A stretch of 64,000 bases of DNA from Mycolicibacterium boenickei (GTDB lineage Bacteria > Actinomycetota > Actinomycetes > Mycobacteriales > Mycobacteriaceae): contig NZ_AP022579.1 of NCBI RefSeq assembly GCF_010731295.1, positions 3,534,001 through 3,598,000 of the forward strand. The letters are read 5' to 3'. The notes under the pieces were generated by a model, which saw only the letters and a program-made list of their open reading frames with translations, did no database searches and was not told where the DNA came from. Shown in pieces: positions 49,039-57,955 of this stretch (its first letter is position 1; each line of letters begins with the position of its first letter). The position numbers and the translations under genes were made by a program.

Positions 49039-50417
49039 TCGAACCGTACGTGCTGTCGGCGTTCACCATGTCGACGGTGTCCCACGGCAACTTCGGGCTG
49101 TGGCGCCACCCGAGGGACCGCACCGCCGACTACACCGACGTCCGGTACTGGGTCGAGCTGGCGAAGCTACTCGACGCCGGCGGATTCGACGTGCTGTTCA
49201 TCGCCGACGCGGTCGGTCAGCTCGACGTGTTCGGCGGTGACGCCAGTGCGGCGCTGGCACGGGGAGTGCAGACGCCGGTGACCGACCCGCTGTTGGCGGT
49301 GTCGGCGATGGCCGCGGCCACCGAGCGGTTGGGTTTCGGCATCACCGTATCCACCACCTACGAGAGCCCGTACCTGCTGGCGCGAAAGTTCAGCACCCTG
49401 GACCATCTCACCGGCGGCCGGATCGGCTGGAACATCGTCACGTCGCTGCTCAACAGCGCGGCGCGCAACATCATCGGCCGCGACCGGCAGATCCCGCACG
49501 ACGAGCGCTACGCGATGGCCCAGGAATTCGTCGAAGTGACCTACAAACTCTGGGAAGGCTCATGGGAGCCGGGCGCTGTCCTCCGCGATGCCGAGCGCGG
49601 GGTGTACACCGACCCGGCGAAGGTGCACGACATCGGCCACCACGGAAGATATTTCACCGTCCCCGGTGCGCACCTGGTCGAACCTTCGCCGCAACGGACG
49701 CCGGTGCTGTTCCAGGCCGGCACGTCATCGGCCGGCCGCGAGTTCGCTTCCCGCAACGCCGAACTGGTGTTCGTCAGCGATCCGCGGCCCGAGGTCCTGC
49801 GCGGCCATATCGAGGACATCCGTCGCCGGGCAGCCGGACACGGCCGCGACCCGCACGCGCTGAAGTTCATCACGTCGGTTGAGATCGTCACGGACAGTAC
49901 CGATTCCGCAGCCCAGGCCAAGGCGCGCGAGCTCGCGGACTTCCATGACCTGGAGGGCGGCCTGGTGCTGTTGTCAGCACTGTCCGGCGTGGACTGGTCG
50001 ACCTACGGAGTCGATCGCCCGATCGAGCAGTTCGACACCGACGCCAGCCGGTCCATCCTGGCCGCAGTCACTGATTCCGATGTCCGAGAGCGTCTGACGT
50101 TGCGGGACTACGTCGGGGGACTTGGCGGGTTCGGCGGCGAGCTGTTCGTCGGATCGGCCACCACGGTGGCCGATGCGCTGGACGCCTATGCGGACCGCAC
50201 CGGGGTGGACGGCTTCAACATCGCCTATCACGTCACGCCCGGTAGCTTCGCCGACGTGGCCACCTACCTCATCCCCGAGCTCCGCCGGCGTGGCCGCGCC
50301 CGCGAGCTCTCCGCTCCGACCACCTTGCGGCAGAAGCTGTTCGGCGGCGACGACGGATTGTTGGCCGACGGGCACCCTGGCGCCGCATTCCGAAGGAATC
50401 CCGTTCAATCACAATAG
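49035..50417 (+). CDS. Flavin monooxygenase, NtaA/SnaA/DszA family (B)
   Basis: 460-residue second member of the same family, ATG 49035 coupled to the first by ATGA. Motifs include SHGNFGLWRHP, GGFDVLFIADAVGQLDVF, FSTLDHLTGGRIGWNIVTS, HDERYAMAQEFVEVTYKLW and VLFQAGTSSAGREFASRNAE. It is clearly diverged from gene A, so the two probably act on different steps or substrates. A 126-base gap follows, with no gene in it, before the permease. Confidence 0.92.
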   Translation: MIEPYVLSAFTMSTVSHGNFGLWRHPRDRTADYTDVRYWVELAKLLDAGGFDVLFIADAVGQLDVFGGDASAALARGVQTPVTDPLLAVSAMAAATERLGFGITVSTTYESPYLLARKFSTLDHLTGGRIGWNIVTSLLNSAARNIIGRDRQIPHDERYAMAQEFVEVTYKLWEGSWEPGAVLRDAERGVYTDPAKVHDIGHHGRYFTVPGAHLVEPSPQRTPVLFQAGTSSAGREFASRNAELVFVSDPRPEVLRGHIEDIRRRAAGHGRDPHALKFITSVEIVTDSTDSAAQAKARELADFHDLEGGLVLLSALSGVDWSTYGVDRPIEQFDTDASRSILAAVTDSDVRERLTLRDYVGGLGGFGGELFVGSATTVADALDAYADRTGVDGFNIAYHVTPGSFADVATYLIPELRRRGRARELSAPTTLRQKLFGGDDGLLADGHPGAAFRRNPVQSQ

Positions 50418-50543
50418 AATCCCGCCGATTCCATAGCTGACGATGCGAATCCGATTGCGGCAGTGTGACAACACATACCGACATCTCAACCACCCGCACC
50501 GGATCACGGACGGGAGGCGTCGCGGTCAGAAAGGGACATTGCC

Positions 50544-52031
50544 GTGACTACTACAGACGATCCGAAGTCGCACCCGGCGACGGAGGCCGGAGGCCGCACC
50601 CTCATTTCGGCGGAATCGACGGGGCTGGAATCCGGGGCACTGGGCCCGTGGGGCGTGTTCGCCCAAGGGCTGGCGGCTGCCGCACCCAGTGTGGCACTGG
50701 CCGTGGTGCCGTTCTCGTTGTTCGTGGCGGCGGGCAAGGGGGCGGCGTGGGCGGCCGTAATCGGCCTGTCCATCGTGGTACTGGTCGCCATCACGATCAG
50801 CTTCCAGGCCAAGCGCACGGTGTCCTCCGGATCGCTGGGCACCTACACCGGACACGGTCTGGGCCCGGGCTTCGCCTTCGCCGCCGGGTTCAGCCTGCTG
50901 TTCGGCTACATCGGTTTCGCCACCACCGGCACCCTCGGTGGGGTGCTGTATCTCGACGCGTTCCTGGAGTCGATCGGCCTCGGATCGCAAGCGGTGTGGT
51001 TTCGCCTGCTGCTGGTGATCGTGGTGGTCGGGGTCGCGGTGTACCTGCCGTACCGCGGGGTTTCACTGGCCGCCAAGTACGAACTGGCCTTCGAGTTGCT
51101 GGCCATCGCGTCGATCCTGGTGATCATCGTGGCCTCCTACGTCGGCTACGGGTTCCGCATCGACTGGGAGCAGTGGAATCCGCAGCACCTCGGGTCCAGT
51201 GCGACGTTCATCGCGGCGGTCACCGCGGTGGGTTCCTACGCCGGCTTCGAAAGCGTGGCCTCGCTCGGGGCCGAAGCCAAGGACGCGCATCGCAACATCG
51301 CCAGATCTTTGCTGCGCGTGGTGATCCTGATCGGCGCCCTGTACATCTTCGCGACCTACCCGCAGATCCTGCACTTCGGCGAGATCGACGGTGACAAGGC
51401 GGTGCTGCCGCAGCTGGCTGCCAGCGTCGGGGTCGAATGGGTCAACCAGATCGTCAGCGGTGCCGTCGCGATCGCGTTCATCGTGTTCGTCACCGCGGTC
51501 ACCACCGCAGCGGCGCGATCGCTGTTCACCTTCGCGCACGAAGGCGCACTGCCGCAGGTGTTCACCAAGGTGCACCCCACCTACAAGACGCCGTGGGCCG
51601 GTGTGGTGTTCGTCGGGATCCTGGCACTGGCGTTCTCGGTCACTGCCACGTTCAGTTCCGCGGGCCGTCTGGTGTTCGACGTCTACGGCGGCTACGTGGC
51701 CAACTGGGGCTTCCTGGTCAGCTACCTGCTGGTGGTCATCGCGACGCCGATCTGGCTGCGCAAGATCGGTGCCCTCACGCCGCGGCGCCTGGCCGTTGCG
51801 GTCGCGGCCACCATCGGGCTGGGATACGTGATCGTGAGCAACTTCTATCCGGTGCCCGAATTCCCGTTCAACATACTGCCTTTCGTGTTCGGTGCCATCT
51901 TGCTCGCCGGTCTCTCGTGGTACTGGTACCTCAAGCGGACCCGGCCCGAAGTGGCCAATCGGATCGGCACCATCCAGAGCATCTCGGCCGAGGAGCAGCA
52001 GCGCCTGCTCGATGCGGGAGTGACGCCGTGA
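50544..52031 (+). CDS. APC-family amino-acid permease
   Basis: 495 residues from GTG 50544, preceded by AAAGGG. About 12 membrane helices begin with GLAAAAPSVALAVVPFSLFV. The conserved APC loop is AAVTAVGSYAGFESVASLGAEAKDAHRNIARS, quoted in part as SYAGFESVASLGAE. It imports an amino acid or related amine. It is coupled to the GNAT gene by a 4-bp overlap, which links uptake to acetylation. Confidence 0.92.
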   Translation: MTTTDDPKSHPATEAGGRTLISAESTGLESGALGPWGVFAQGLAAAAPSVALAVVPFSLFVAAGKGAAWAAVIGLSIVVLVAITISFQAKRTVSSGSLGTYTGHGLGPGFAFAAGFSLLFGYIGFATTGTLGGVLYLDAFLESIGLGSQAVWFRLLLVIVVVGVAVYLPYRGVSLAAKYELAFELLAIASILVIIVASYVGYGFRIDWEQWNPQHLGSSATFIAAVTAVGSYAGFESVASLGAEAKDAHRNIARSLLRVVILIGALYIFATYPQILHFGEIDGDKAVLPQLAASVGVEWVNQIVSGAVAIAFIVFVTAVTTAAARSLFTFAHEGALPQVFTKVHPTYKTPWAGVVFVGILALAFSVTATFSSAGRLVFDVYGGYVANWGFLVSYLLVVIATPIWLRKIGALTPRRLAVAVAATIGLGYVIVSNFYPVPEFPFNILPFVFGAILLAGLSWYWYLKRTRPEVANRIGTIQSISAEEQQRLLDAGVTP

Positions 52032-53020
52032 CGCTCACCCACGACGCCGCAGTGGTGACGGCCGGTTGGACCGTTACCGAGGCCACCCCACGGCACCACC
52101 CGCTGATCGCCGATTTCCTGGCCACCACGCCGGGTCTCGGTGGGCGCAAGTTCGCCGCCGATTCCCGCGATGTCGCCGAGCAACTCAGCGGTGTGTATCC
52201 CGGCTCGGCGGTCGTCCTGCTCGACACGGCGGGCACAGTTGCCGGATACGCGGCCCTGCACCGGCCGGACGGCGCCGAACCGGAGGTGTTGGGGAGCTTC
52301 GTGTTCGGTTCGCATGCCCCGGCCGAGGCGGTGCGCGCGATCGTCGGTGACGCCGTCGGGCGGTTCGGCCGGGTGGCCGTGCCCGGCGCCTATCTGCGGG
52401 TGTTCATCGGCGCCGATCAGGCAGTGACGATCGATGCGCTGGCCGCCCACGGAGCCCGGAGAGAACGCCAGTTCGCCAGCACCCGAAAGGCATTGATCGA
52501 CGAGGATCCGGACGCGCTGGCCGAGGCCCGGATCGAGTCGATCACGATCCTGTCGTGGCCCGAGGTGGTGGCGGCGGGTTTGACCGAGCAGGTCCGGCAG
52601 GTGCAATTCGACACCTTCCGTGAGCATTTCGGGAACATGTCGAAGACTCCGCAGCGCTGGGAACACCACCTGGCCAGCCGGGCGTTCACCGGGGATTTCA
52701 GCCTGGCCGCCATCGACGACGACGGTGCGGTGGTCGGTTACGTGCTCGGTTCGACCTACACGTCAGGGGCCGGCGCGGACGAGATCCGCAGTGCGCACAC
52801 CGACTACATCGGCGTGCGTGCGGACCGGCGCAAGGCCGGTGTCGCGGAGCTGCTGCTGCGCAAGCTCTGGTTGGCGGCGCTGCGGCGCGGGTTCACCCAC
52901 GCCTCGTTGGGTACCGACATCGCCAATGCCAGCAACGCCCACCTGCTGTATCAGCGGTTGGGGTATCGCACTGTGGGCGACGAGTACGCCTACCGGATCG
53001 ACGCCGAGGAGAAGTCGTAA
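52028..53020 (+). CDS. Two-domain GNAT acetyltransferase
   Basis: 330 residues from GTG 52028. Two GNAT halves are visible. The first (about 1-150) is degenerate, and the second has the acetyl-CoA loop in VRADRRKAGVAELLLRKLW and the terminal NASNAHLLYQRLGYRTVGDEY. The gene sits exactly between the permease and the DszC-like flavoprotein. In Bacillus, N-acetylation by a GNAT precedes oxygenase cleavage of S-modified cysteines. A similar role here is inferred. Confidence 0.88.
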   Translation: MTLTHDAAVVTAGWTVTEATPRHHPLIADFLATTPGLGGRKFAADSRDVAEQLSGVYPGSAVVLLDTAGTVAGYAALHRPDGAEPEVLGSFVFGSHAPAEAVRAIVGDAVGRFGRVAVPGAYLRVFIGADQAVTIDALAAHGARRERQFASTRKALIDEDPDALAEARIESITILSWPEVVAAGLTEQVRQVQFDTFREHFGNMSKTPQRWEHHLASRAFTGDFSLAAIDDDGAVVGYVLGSTYTSGAGADEIRSAHTDYIGVRADRRKAGVAELLLRKLWLAALRRGFTHASLGTDIANASNAHLLYQRLGYRTVGDEYAYRIDAEEKS

Positions 53021-54256
53021 ATGTCAACGGAAAACACCTATCTGAAGCGTCCGACCGGCTATGACGCCGAGCTGCGTTCGGTGTTCGGGCCGATCTTCGC
53101 GCAGATCGCCGAGGGGAATCGACAGCGTGAGGCCGACCGGGTGTTCCCGCACGAGCAGGTGCGCTGGTTGAACGATGCCGGATTCGGCACCTTGCGGATC
53201 TCGGCCGAGCAGGGCGGTTTCGGCGCGTCCTTGGAACAGACCTTCCTGCTGCTGGCCGAGCTGGGGGAGGCCGACGCCAATGTCGCCCACATCTGGCGCA
53301 ACCATCTGGCCTTCGTCGAGGACCGGCTCAACGCGCCGGCGTCGGAGGACAACACCACGTGGATCAAACGGTTTGTGGCCGGTGAATTCGTCGGCGGCGG
53401 CTGGACCGAGGCCAACAATCTGACCCTGGCCAATCTGGCCACGACGGTCACCGAGGAGGACGGTCACTGGTCGGTGACCGGCTCGAAATACTATGCAACG
53501 GGCAGCCTTTACGCCGACTGGCTGGATGTTCTCGGTCGCGGTAAGGACGGTGAGCTGTGGACGGCACTGGTGCGTGCCGACGATCCCGGCGTCACCCTCG
53601 TCGACGACTGGCGCGGGTTCGGCCAGCGCACCACGGGCAGCGGCTCGGCCCGCTATGACGGGGCCCGCGCCGAGCGCGGCAACGTGTTCCCGGCCGGCGA
53701 GCGGTTCACCTATCAGGCGCACTTCTACCAGATCGCCATGCTGGCGGTGCTGACCGGAATCATCAGGGCCGCGCAACGGGACGGTTCGGCCGCCTTGACG
53801 GCGCGGCAGCGTAACTATCCGCAGGGGCTGGCCGAGGTTCCGGCCGCCGATCCGCAGCTGCTGCAGGTCATCGGCGAGGTGTCGGCCGAGGCGTTCGGTG
53901 CGACGGCGGCGCTGGCACAGAGCGCCCGCAGCCTGGACCGGATCGTGGCCGGCCGGCTCGCGGGCAGCGATGACCAGGCCCGCCAGTTGCTCGTCGACGC
54001 CGAGGTGGCCGTCACCCAGGCCCAGCTGGTGATCGTGGCCGCGGCACTGCGGGCCACCACGCGGGTGTTCGACGCGCTGGGTGCCTCGGGCGTCTCCGAA
54101 GAGCTCGGCCTTGACCGGCATTGGCGCAACGCCCGCACGCTGGCCTCCCACAACCCGGTGGTCTACAAGGCGCGCATCCTCGGTGACTGGTTCATCAACG
54201 GCAAGGACCCGGTGGCCGACCTGGTGTCACGAGGACGCGGCGGACAGGGCAACTGA
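53021..54256 (+). CDS. DszC/SfnB-like acyl-CoA-dehydrogenase-fold monooxygenase
   Basis: 411 residues, starting on the base after the GNAT stop. The acyl-CoA-dehydrogenase fold is indicated by FGTLRISAEQGGFGASLEQT, GGGWTEANN, VTGSKYYATGSLYADWLDVL and the C-terminal LDRHWRNARTLASHNPVVYK. The last lacks the usual catalytic glutamate of dehydrogenases and matches the DszC/SfnB flavin-monooxygenase branch. It probably hydroxylates or oxidises at sulfur or nitrogen using reduced flavin. It ends the cluster. Confidence 0.9.
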   Translation: MSTENTYLKRPTGYDAELRSVFGPIFAQIAEGNRQREADRVFPHEQVRWLNDAGFGTLRISAEQGGFGASLEQTFLLLAELGEADANVAHIWRNHLAFVEDRLNAPASEDNTTWIKRFVAGEFVGGGWTEANNLTLANLATTVTEEDGHWSVTGSKYYATGSLYADWLDVLGRGKDGELWTALVRADDPGVTLVDDWRGFGQRTTGSGSARYDGARAERGNVFPAGERFTYQAHFYQIAMLAVLTGIIRAAQRDGSAALTARQRNYPQGLAEVPAADPQLLQVIGEVSAEAFGATAALAQSARSLDRIVAGRLAGSDDQARQLLVDAEVAVTQAQLVIVAAALRATTRVFDALGASGVSEELGLDRHWRNARTLASHNPVVYKARILGDWFINGKDPVADLVSRGRGGQGN

Positions 54257-54263
54257 ACCCGGA

Positions 54264-55178
54264 TCAGACGACCCGCAGCACCGCTTTGCCCGCCACCTTG
54301 CGGCCCAACAACGCCTGTGCGGCGGCGGCGGTGTTCTCCCATGAGTCCCGCAGCCCGATCTGCGGATCGAGTTCGCCGTCGGCCAACAGGGTCAGCAGGT
54401 AGTCGAGATCGTCCTGGAACGGTGCCCGGACCGTGAACGGCTCCAACCGCTTTCGGTTGCCGGTGCGCCGTTCCTGCTCGAAGTTGATGGTGGTGGGCTC
54501 GTTCGAGGCCATCCCGATGGACTGCACCGAGCCGCCGTCGGACACCAGGCTGAACGCCTGGGCCAAAAGTTTCCCTCCGACGTTGTCGAGCACACCGAAC
54601 ACCGGCTCGGTCACCGAGTCCAGGCCGACCACCACCTCGGCCGCGCCCAATTCCTCCAGGCCCTCACCGCGCGGGGCGCTGCCGACCGCGGCCACCACAT
54701 GAGCGCCCGCCCGGGCGGCCAGCTGTACGGCGTACCGGCCGACGCCGCCGGACGCACCGGTGATCAGAACCCGGCGCCCGACAATCGGGCCGAGGGCGCG
54801 CAGTGCCTGCAGTGCCGTCACCCCGGCGACCGGGAGCGCGGCCGCTTCATCGAACTCGACGAACTCGGGGAGTTCGGCCAGATTGTCGGTCGACACCACG
54901 CGTCGTTCAGCCCAGCCGGCCTCGCCGCTGAAGCCGACCACCCGGGCGCCTGCCGGTGGCCCGGAACCGTCTGCCGCGGCCTGAGCGACGATGCCCGCAC
55001 TGTCCCAACCGGGAACTTCGCCGGGACGGCGCATCTGGTCGATGAAGTGCAGCTCCCCGAAGTTCAGCGCGATCGCGTGCACCTCGATCAGGGCCTGCGA
55101 TTCGGCGGCGGATGGTTCGGCGACGTCGTCGAATCGGAGATTGGCAGGAGCGTGCGGGTCGTAGACGAGGGCTCGCAT
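54264..55178 (-). CDS. MDR-family quinone oxidoreductase/alcohol dehydrogenase-like
   Basis: 304-residue medium-chain reductase from ATG 55178 (MRALVYDPHAP). The frame extends upstream without support. NADPH binding is shown by VLITGASGGVGRYAVQLAARAG, quoted as LITGASGGVGRYAVQ. The GroES-like domain lacks the catalytic zinc ligands, as in quinone oxidoreductases. The gene converges with the DszC-like gene with 7 bases between stops. The substrate is unknown. Confidence 0.9.
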   Translation of the reverse strand: MRALVYDPHAPANLRFDDVAEPSAAESQALIEVHAIALNFGELHFIDQMRRPGEVPGWDSAGIVAQAAADGSGPPAGARVVGFSGEAGWAERRVVSTDNLAELPEFVEFDEAAALPVAGVTALQALRALGPIVGRRVLITGASGGVGRYAVQLAARAGAHVVAAVGSAPRGEGLEELGAAEVVVGLDSVTEPVFGVLDNVGGKLLAQAFSLVSDGGSVQSIGMASNEPTTINFEQERRTGNRKRLEPFTVRAPFQDDLDYLLTLLADGELDPQIGLRDSWENTAAAAQALLGRKVAGKAVLRVV

Positions 55179-55232
55179 GAAGGGGCTAACCCCGGAGGGT
55201 GTGCCGCTATTCCCTCCCATAGGGTGGCGCAC

Positions 55233-55787
55233 GTGAGCGAGAAGGACCGCATCCGCTGGGATGCGGCCTATGCCGATCGGCAGCCGGATATGGCACCTGC
55301 CCTGCCGCAGGTGTTCAGCGCCCACGCCGGCCTGTTTCCCTCGGCAGGTTCGGCCCTCGACGTCGCCTGCGGCACCGGTCGGGCCGCGGTGTGGCTGGCA
55401 CAGCGCGGGTTGCAGGTGTGGGGCCTCGACGCGTCCCCCGTGGCGATCACCCAGGCGAAGCAGGCGGCCGCATTCCACGGGGTGGCAGAGCGGTGCCGGC
55501 TCGATGTCGCTGATCTTGACGAGGGTCTCCCGGCCGGACCTCCGGTCGACGTGGTGCTGTGCCATCGCTTCCGGGATCCGAAGCTCTACCCGGCGCTGGC
55601 CGCCCGGCTGCGACCGGGCGGCCTGCTGGCCATCTGTGTGCTGAGTGAGGTGGGTGCCCAGCCGGGCCGGTTCCGTGCCGCCGCGGGCGAACTCGAGGCG
55701 GCATTTGCCGGTCTTGAGGCGCTCGCGGCGGGGGAGTGCGACGGCCAGGCGTGGCTGCTGGCGCGGGCGCCCGTTACCGGGTGCTGA
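55233..55787 (+). CDS. SAM-dependent methyltransferase, class I
   Basis: 184 residues from GTG 55233. Motif I is ALDVACGTGRAAVWLA, followed by VWGLDASPVAITQAK and a later RLRPGGLLAICVL strand. The TehB/small-thiopurine-like layout suggests a small-molecule target. It is divergent from the MDR gene, and its 3' end overlaps the ANTAR gene by 14 bp. The substrate is unknown. Confidence 0.87.
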   Translation: MSEKDRIRWDAAYADRQPDMAPALPQVFSAHAGLFPSAGSALDVACGTGRAAVWLAQRGLQVWGLDASPVAITQAKQAAAFHGVAERCRLDVADLDEGLPAGPPVDVVLCHRFRDPKLYPALAARLRPGGLLAICVLSEVGAQPGRFRAAAGELEAAFAGLEALAAGECDGQAWLLARAPVTGC

Positions 55788-56046
55788 CCGGCACCCGGCG
55801 CGCCTGCGCGAGCAGTTCGCCCCAGGCGTTGAACGCCTCGGCGTACTCGGCCGTGGTGCCTGATCTGCCGCCGGCGAGGTCGACCAATGCCCTTGCGATG
55901 CTGCCGATTCCGATACCGGTGCGCTGTACCACCCTGACCAGTTCGGCGAACGCCTGATCGGGCGCGCAACCGCGCAGGGCGACCAGAACGCCGATCGCCA
56001 CGTCGATCTTGATGCGTGAAGTGTCGTCTGCACGGTTGTAGCTCAT
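55774..56046 (-). CDS. Small ANTAR-domain protein
   Basis: 90 residues from ATG 56046. A central ANTAR-like three-helix segment contains KIDVAIGVLVALRGCAPDQAF, quoted as IDVAIGVLVALRGCAPDQAF, and LVRVVQRTGIGIGSIARALVD. ANTAR domains bind tandem hairpins in RNA and prevent termination. No sensory domain is attached. It lies 85 bases downstream of the cysteine desulfurase on the same strand and may be in that operon. The assignment rests on pattern only. Confidence 0.72.
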   Translation of the reverse strand: MSYNRADDTSRIKIDVAIGVLVALRGCAPDQAFAELVRVVQRTGIGIGSIARALVDLAGGRSGTTAEYAEAFNAWGELLAQARRVPVSTR

Positions 56047-56131
56047 GGAACGATGGTGCCGTGCGCGCAACGGTGGATCCAGAGATCGGCGCACCGTGAT
56101 TGCGTCTGCTCGCAGGGGACTGCTCGCGAGG

Positions 56132-57955
56132 TTAGGGTGAGCCCTCGGCGATCCGCCGGACCGCGTCGATGAACACGTCGATCTCCTCGAAGGTGTTGTA
56201 GAACGCGAAGGACGGCCGCACGGTCGCCTCCAGGCCGAGGCGGCGCAGGATCGGCTGGGCGCAGTGATGCCCGGCCCGCACCGCGATGCCCTCGGCGTTG
56301 AGCGCCTTGCCCACCTCCAGCGGCTCGTGCCCGGCCAGCACGAAGGACAGCACGCTGGCCTTCTCGTCGGCGGTGCCGACCAGTCGTACGCCCGGGATGG
56401 CCGCCAGCCGTGGGGTGGCGTACTCCAGCAGCGCGTGTTCGTACGCCGCGATGCGTTCGATACCGACGCGCTCCACGTAGCGCAGCGCCTCACCGAGCCC
56501 GACGGCGTCGGCGATGTTGCCGGTGCCGGCCTCGTACTTGTTCGGCGGGCCCTGATACAGCGACCGGTCGAGAGTGACGTCGGCGATCATGTTGCCGCCG
56601 CCCTGCCACGGCGGGGTCTCGGCGAGCACGTCCTCACGGCCGTACAGGGCACCGATTCCGGTGGGGCCGTAGATCTTGTGCCCGGAGAACACGAAGAAGT
56701 CGGCCCCGAGCTCGGCCACGTCGATCGGGATGTGTGGAATGGACTGCGCCCCGTCGATCAGCACCCGCGCCCCGTACCGGTGCCCGAGCTCGACGATGGT
56801 CTTGACCGGGGTCACGGTACCCAGCGCATTGGACACCTGGGTGGCGGCAACGAGTTTGGTCCGCGGCCCGAGCAGGTCCTCGAACTCGCTGAGCAACAGG
56901 TTGCCAGCGTCGTCCACCGGCGCCACCTTCAGCACCGCGCCAGTCTGCTGCGAGATCAGCTGCCACGGAACGATGTTGGCGTGGTGTTCCAGATGGGTGA
57001 TGACGATCTCGTCGCCCGGGCCCAGATGCTTGCCACCCCACGCATAGGCCACCAGATTGATCGCCTCGGTGGTACCGCGGACGAAGATGATCTCCTCGGC
57101 CTTCGATGCCCCGATGAAGCGGCGCACCGCCTCGCGCGCGTCCTCGTAGGCATCGGTAGCCCGAGCCGCCAATTCGTGTGCGGCCCGGTGGATGTTGGAG
57201 TTCTCGTGCGCATAGAAGTAGGCCAGCCGATCGATGACCGACTGTGGCTTCTGGGTGGTGGCTGCGTTGTCGAACCAGATCAGCGGTTTGCCGTTGACGG
57301 TCTCCCGCAGGATCGGGAAGTCCGCGCGGATGGCGTTGACGTCGAAGATCTCGTGGTCATCCCGCGCTGCCGGGACGGGTTCGGCCGCAATAGGTTCGGC
57401 GGGAGGTCGCAGGAAGTAGTAGCTTCCCGCGTCCTCAGATACCGCGGGCGCATCCGACCACCCGAGATTCGGTACTTCCGGAACCGCGCCCGGCCAGGTT
57501 GGAGCCGATCCGCGGGGTGCCACCGGCGCCGACGGGGGAGCGCTTGCCAGCACGCCCGGCACCGTCGGGACCAGGCCGGTGGGGACGGCGAACGCCTCCA
57601 GTCCACCGATGGGCGCGATGGGACTGGCCGCACTACCGCGGGGCGCTACCGGGACCACGCCCGGAATGCCCTCCGGCTCAGGAGACGTCGGTGCCGGTAC
57701 GAAAACCTCTGGCACCGCCACGAATTCGGCCGGCGTCGCCGGATGTGCCAGGCCGGCCGCGGCTGAGCCCGCCGACGCCGCCGAGGTGGTGTCCGGTGCT
57801 ACCCCGCGCGGAGCGACCTGCGTGGCCGACGGCGGGCTGTCGGGTCCCGGCCGGATGCTGGTCGCGTACAGCTGGGTTGCCAGCGCGGCCAGCTCGGCCG
57901 CGCTGATCGGAAGGTCGCTTTCGGCGTCTAGCGAGCGGAACTCACTTGTACTCAT
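56132..57955 (-). CDS. Encapsulin-cargo cysteine desulfurase (SufS-like) with long N-terminal extension
   Basis: 607 residues, about 200 more than SufS. Residues 1-200 are disordered and Pro/Ala/Val-rich, with VAPRG repeated at 47-51, 103-107 and 145-149. The type II PLP desulfurase core begins near 202. It has FDNAATTQKP, THLEHHANIVPW, PLP lysine K427 (FSGHKIYGPTG) and catalytic C565 (RAGHHCAQP). It releases sulfur from cysteine as a persulfide. In Synechococcus a homologue (CyD) is packed into the SrpI family 2A encapsulin through such an extension. Here the gene overlaps the shell gene by 14 bp, so the two are co-translated and probably form one compartment. Confidence 0.93.
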   Translation of the reverse strand: MSTSEFRSLDAESDLPISAAELAALATQLYATSIRPGPDSPPSATQVAPRGVAPDTTSAASAGSAAAGLAHPATPAEFVAVPEVFVPAPTSPEPEGIPGVVPVAPRGSAASPIAPIGGLEAFAVPTGLVPTVPGVLASAPPSAPVAPRGSAPTWPGAVPEVPNLGWSDAPAVSEDAGSYYFLRPPAEPIAAEPVPAARDDHEIFDVNAIRADFPILRETVNGKPLIWFDNAATTQKPQSVIDRLAYFYAHENSNIHRAAHELAARATDAYEDAREAVRRFIGASKAEEIIFVRGTTEAINLVAYAWGGKHLGPGDEIVITHLEHHANIVPWQLISQQTGAVLKVAPVDDAGNLLLSEFEDLLGPRTKLVAATQVSNALGTVTPVKTIVELGHRYGARVLIDGAQSIPHIPIDVAELGADFFVFSGHKIYGPTGIGALYGREDVLAETPPWQGGGNMIADVTLDRSLYQGPPNKYEAGTGNIADAVGLGEALRYVERVGIERIAAYEHALLEYATPRLAAIPGVRLVGTADEKASVLSFVLAGHEPLEVGKALNAEGIAVRAGHHCAQPILRRLGLEATVRPSFAFYNTFEEIDVFIDAVRRIAEGSP

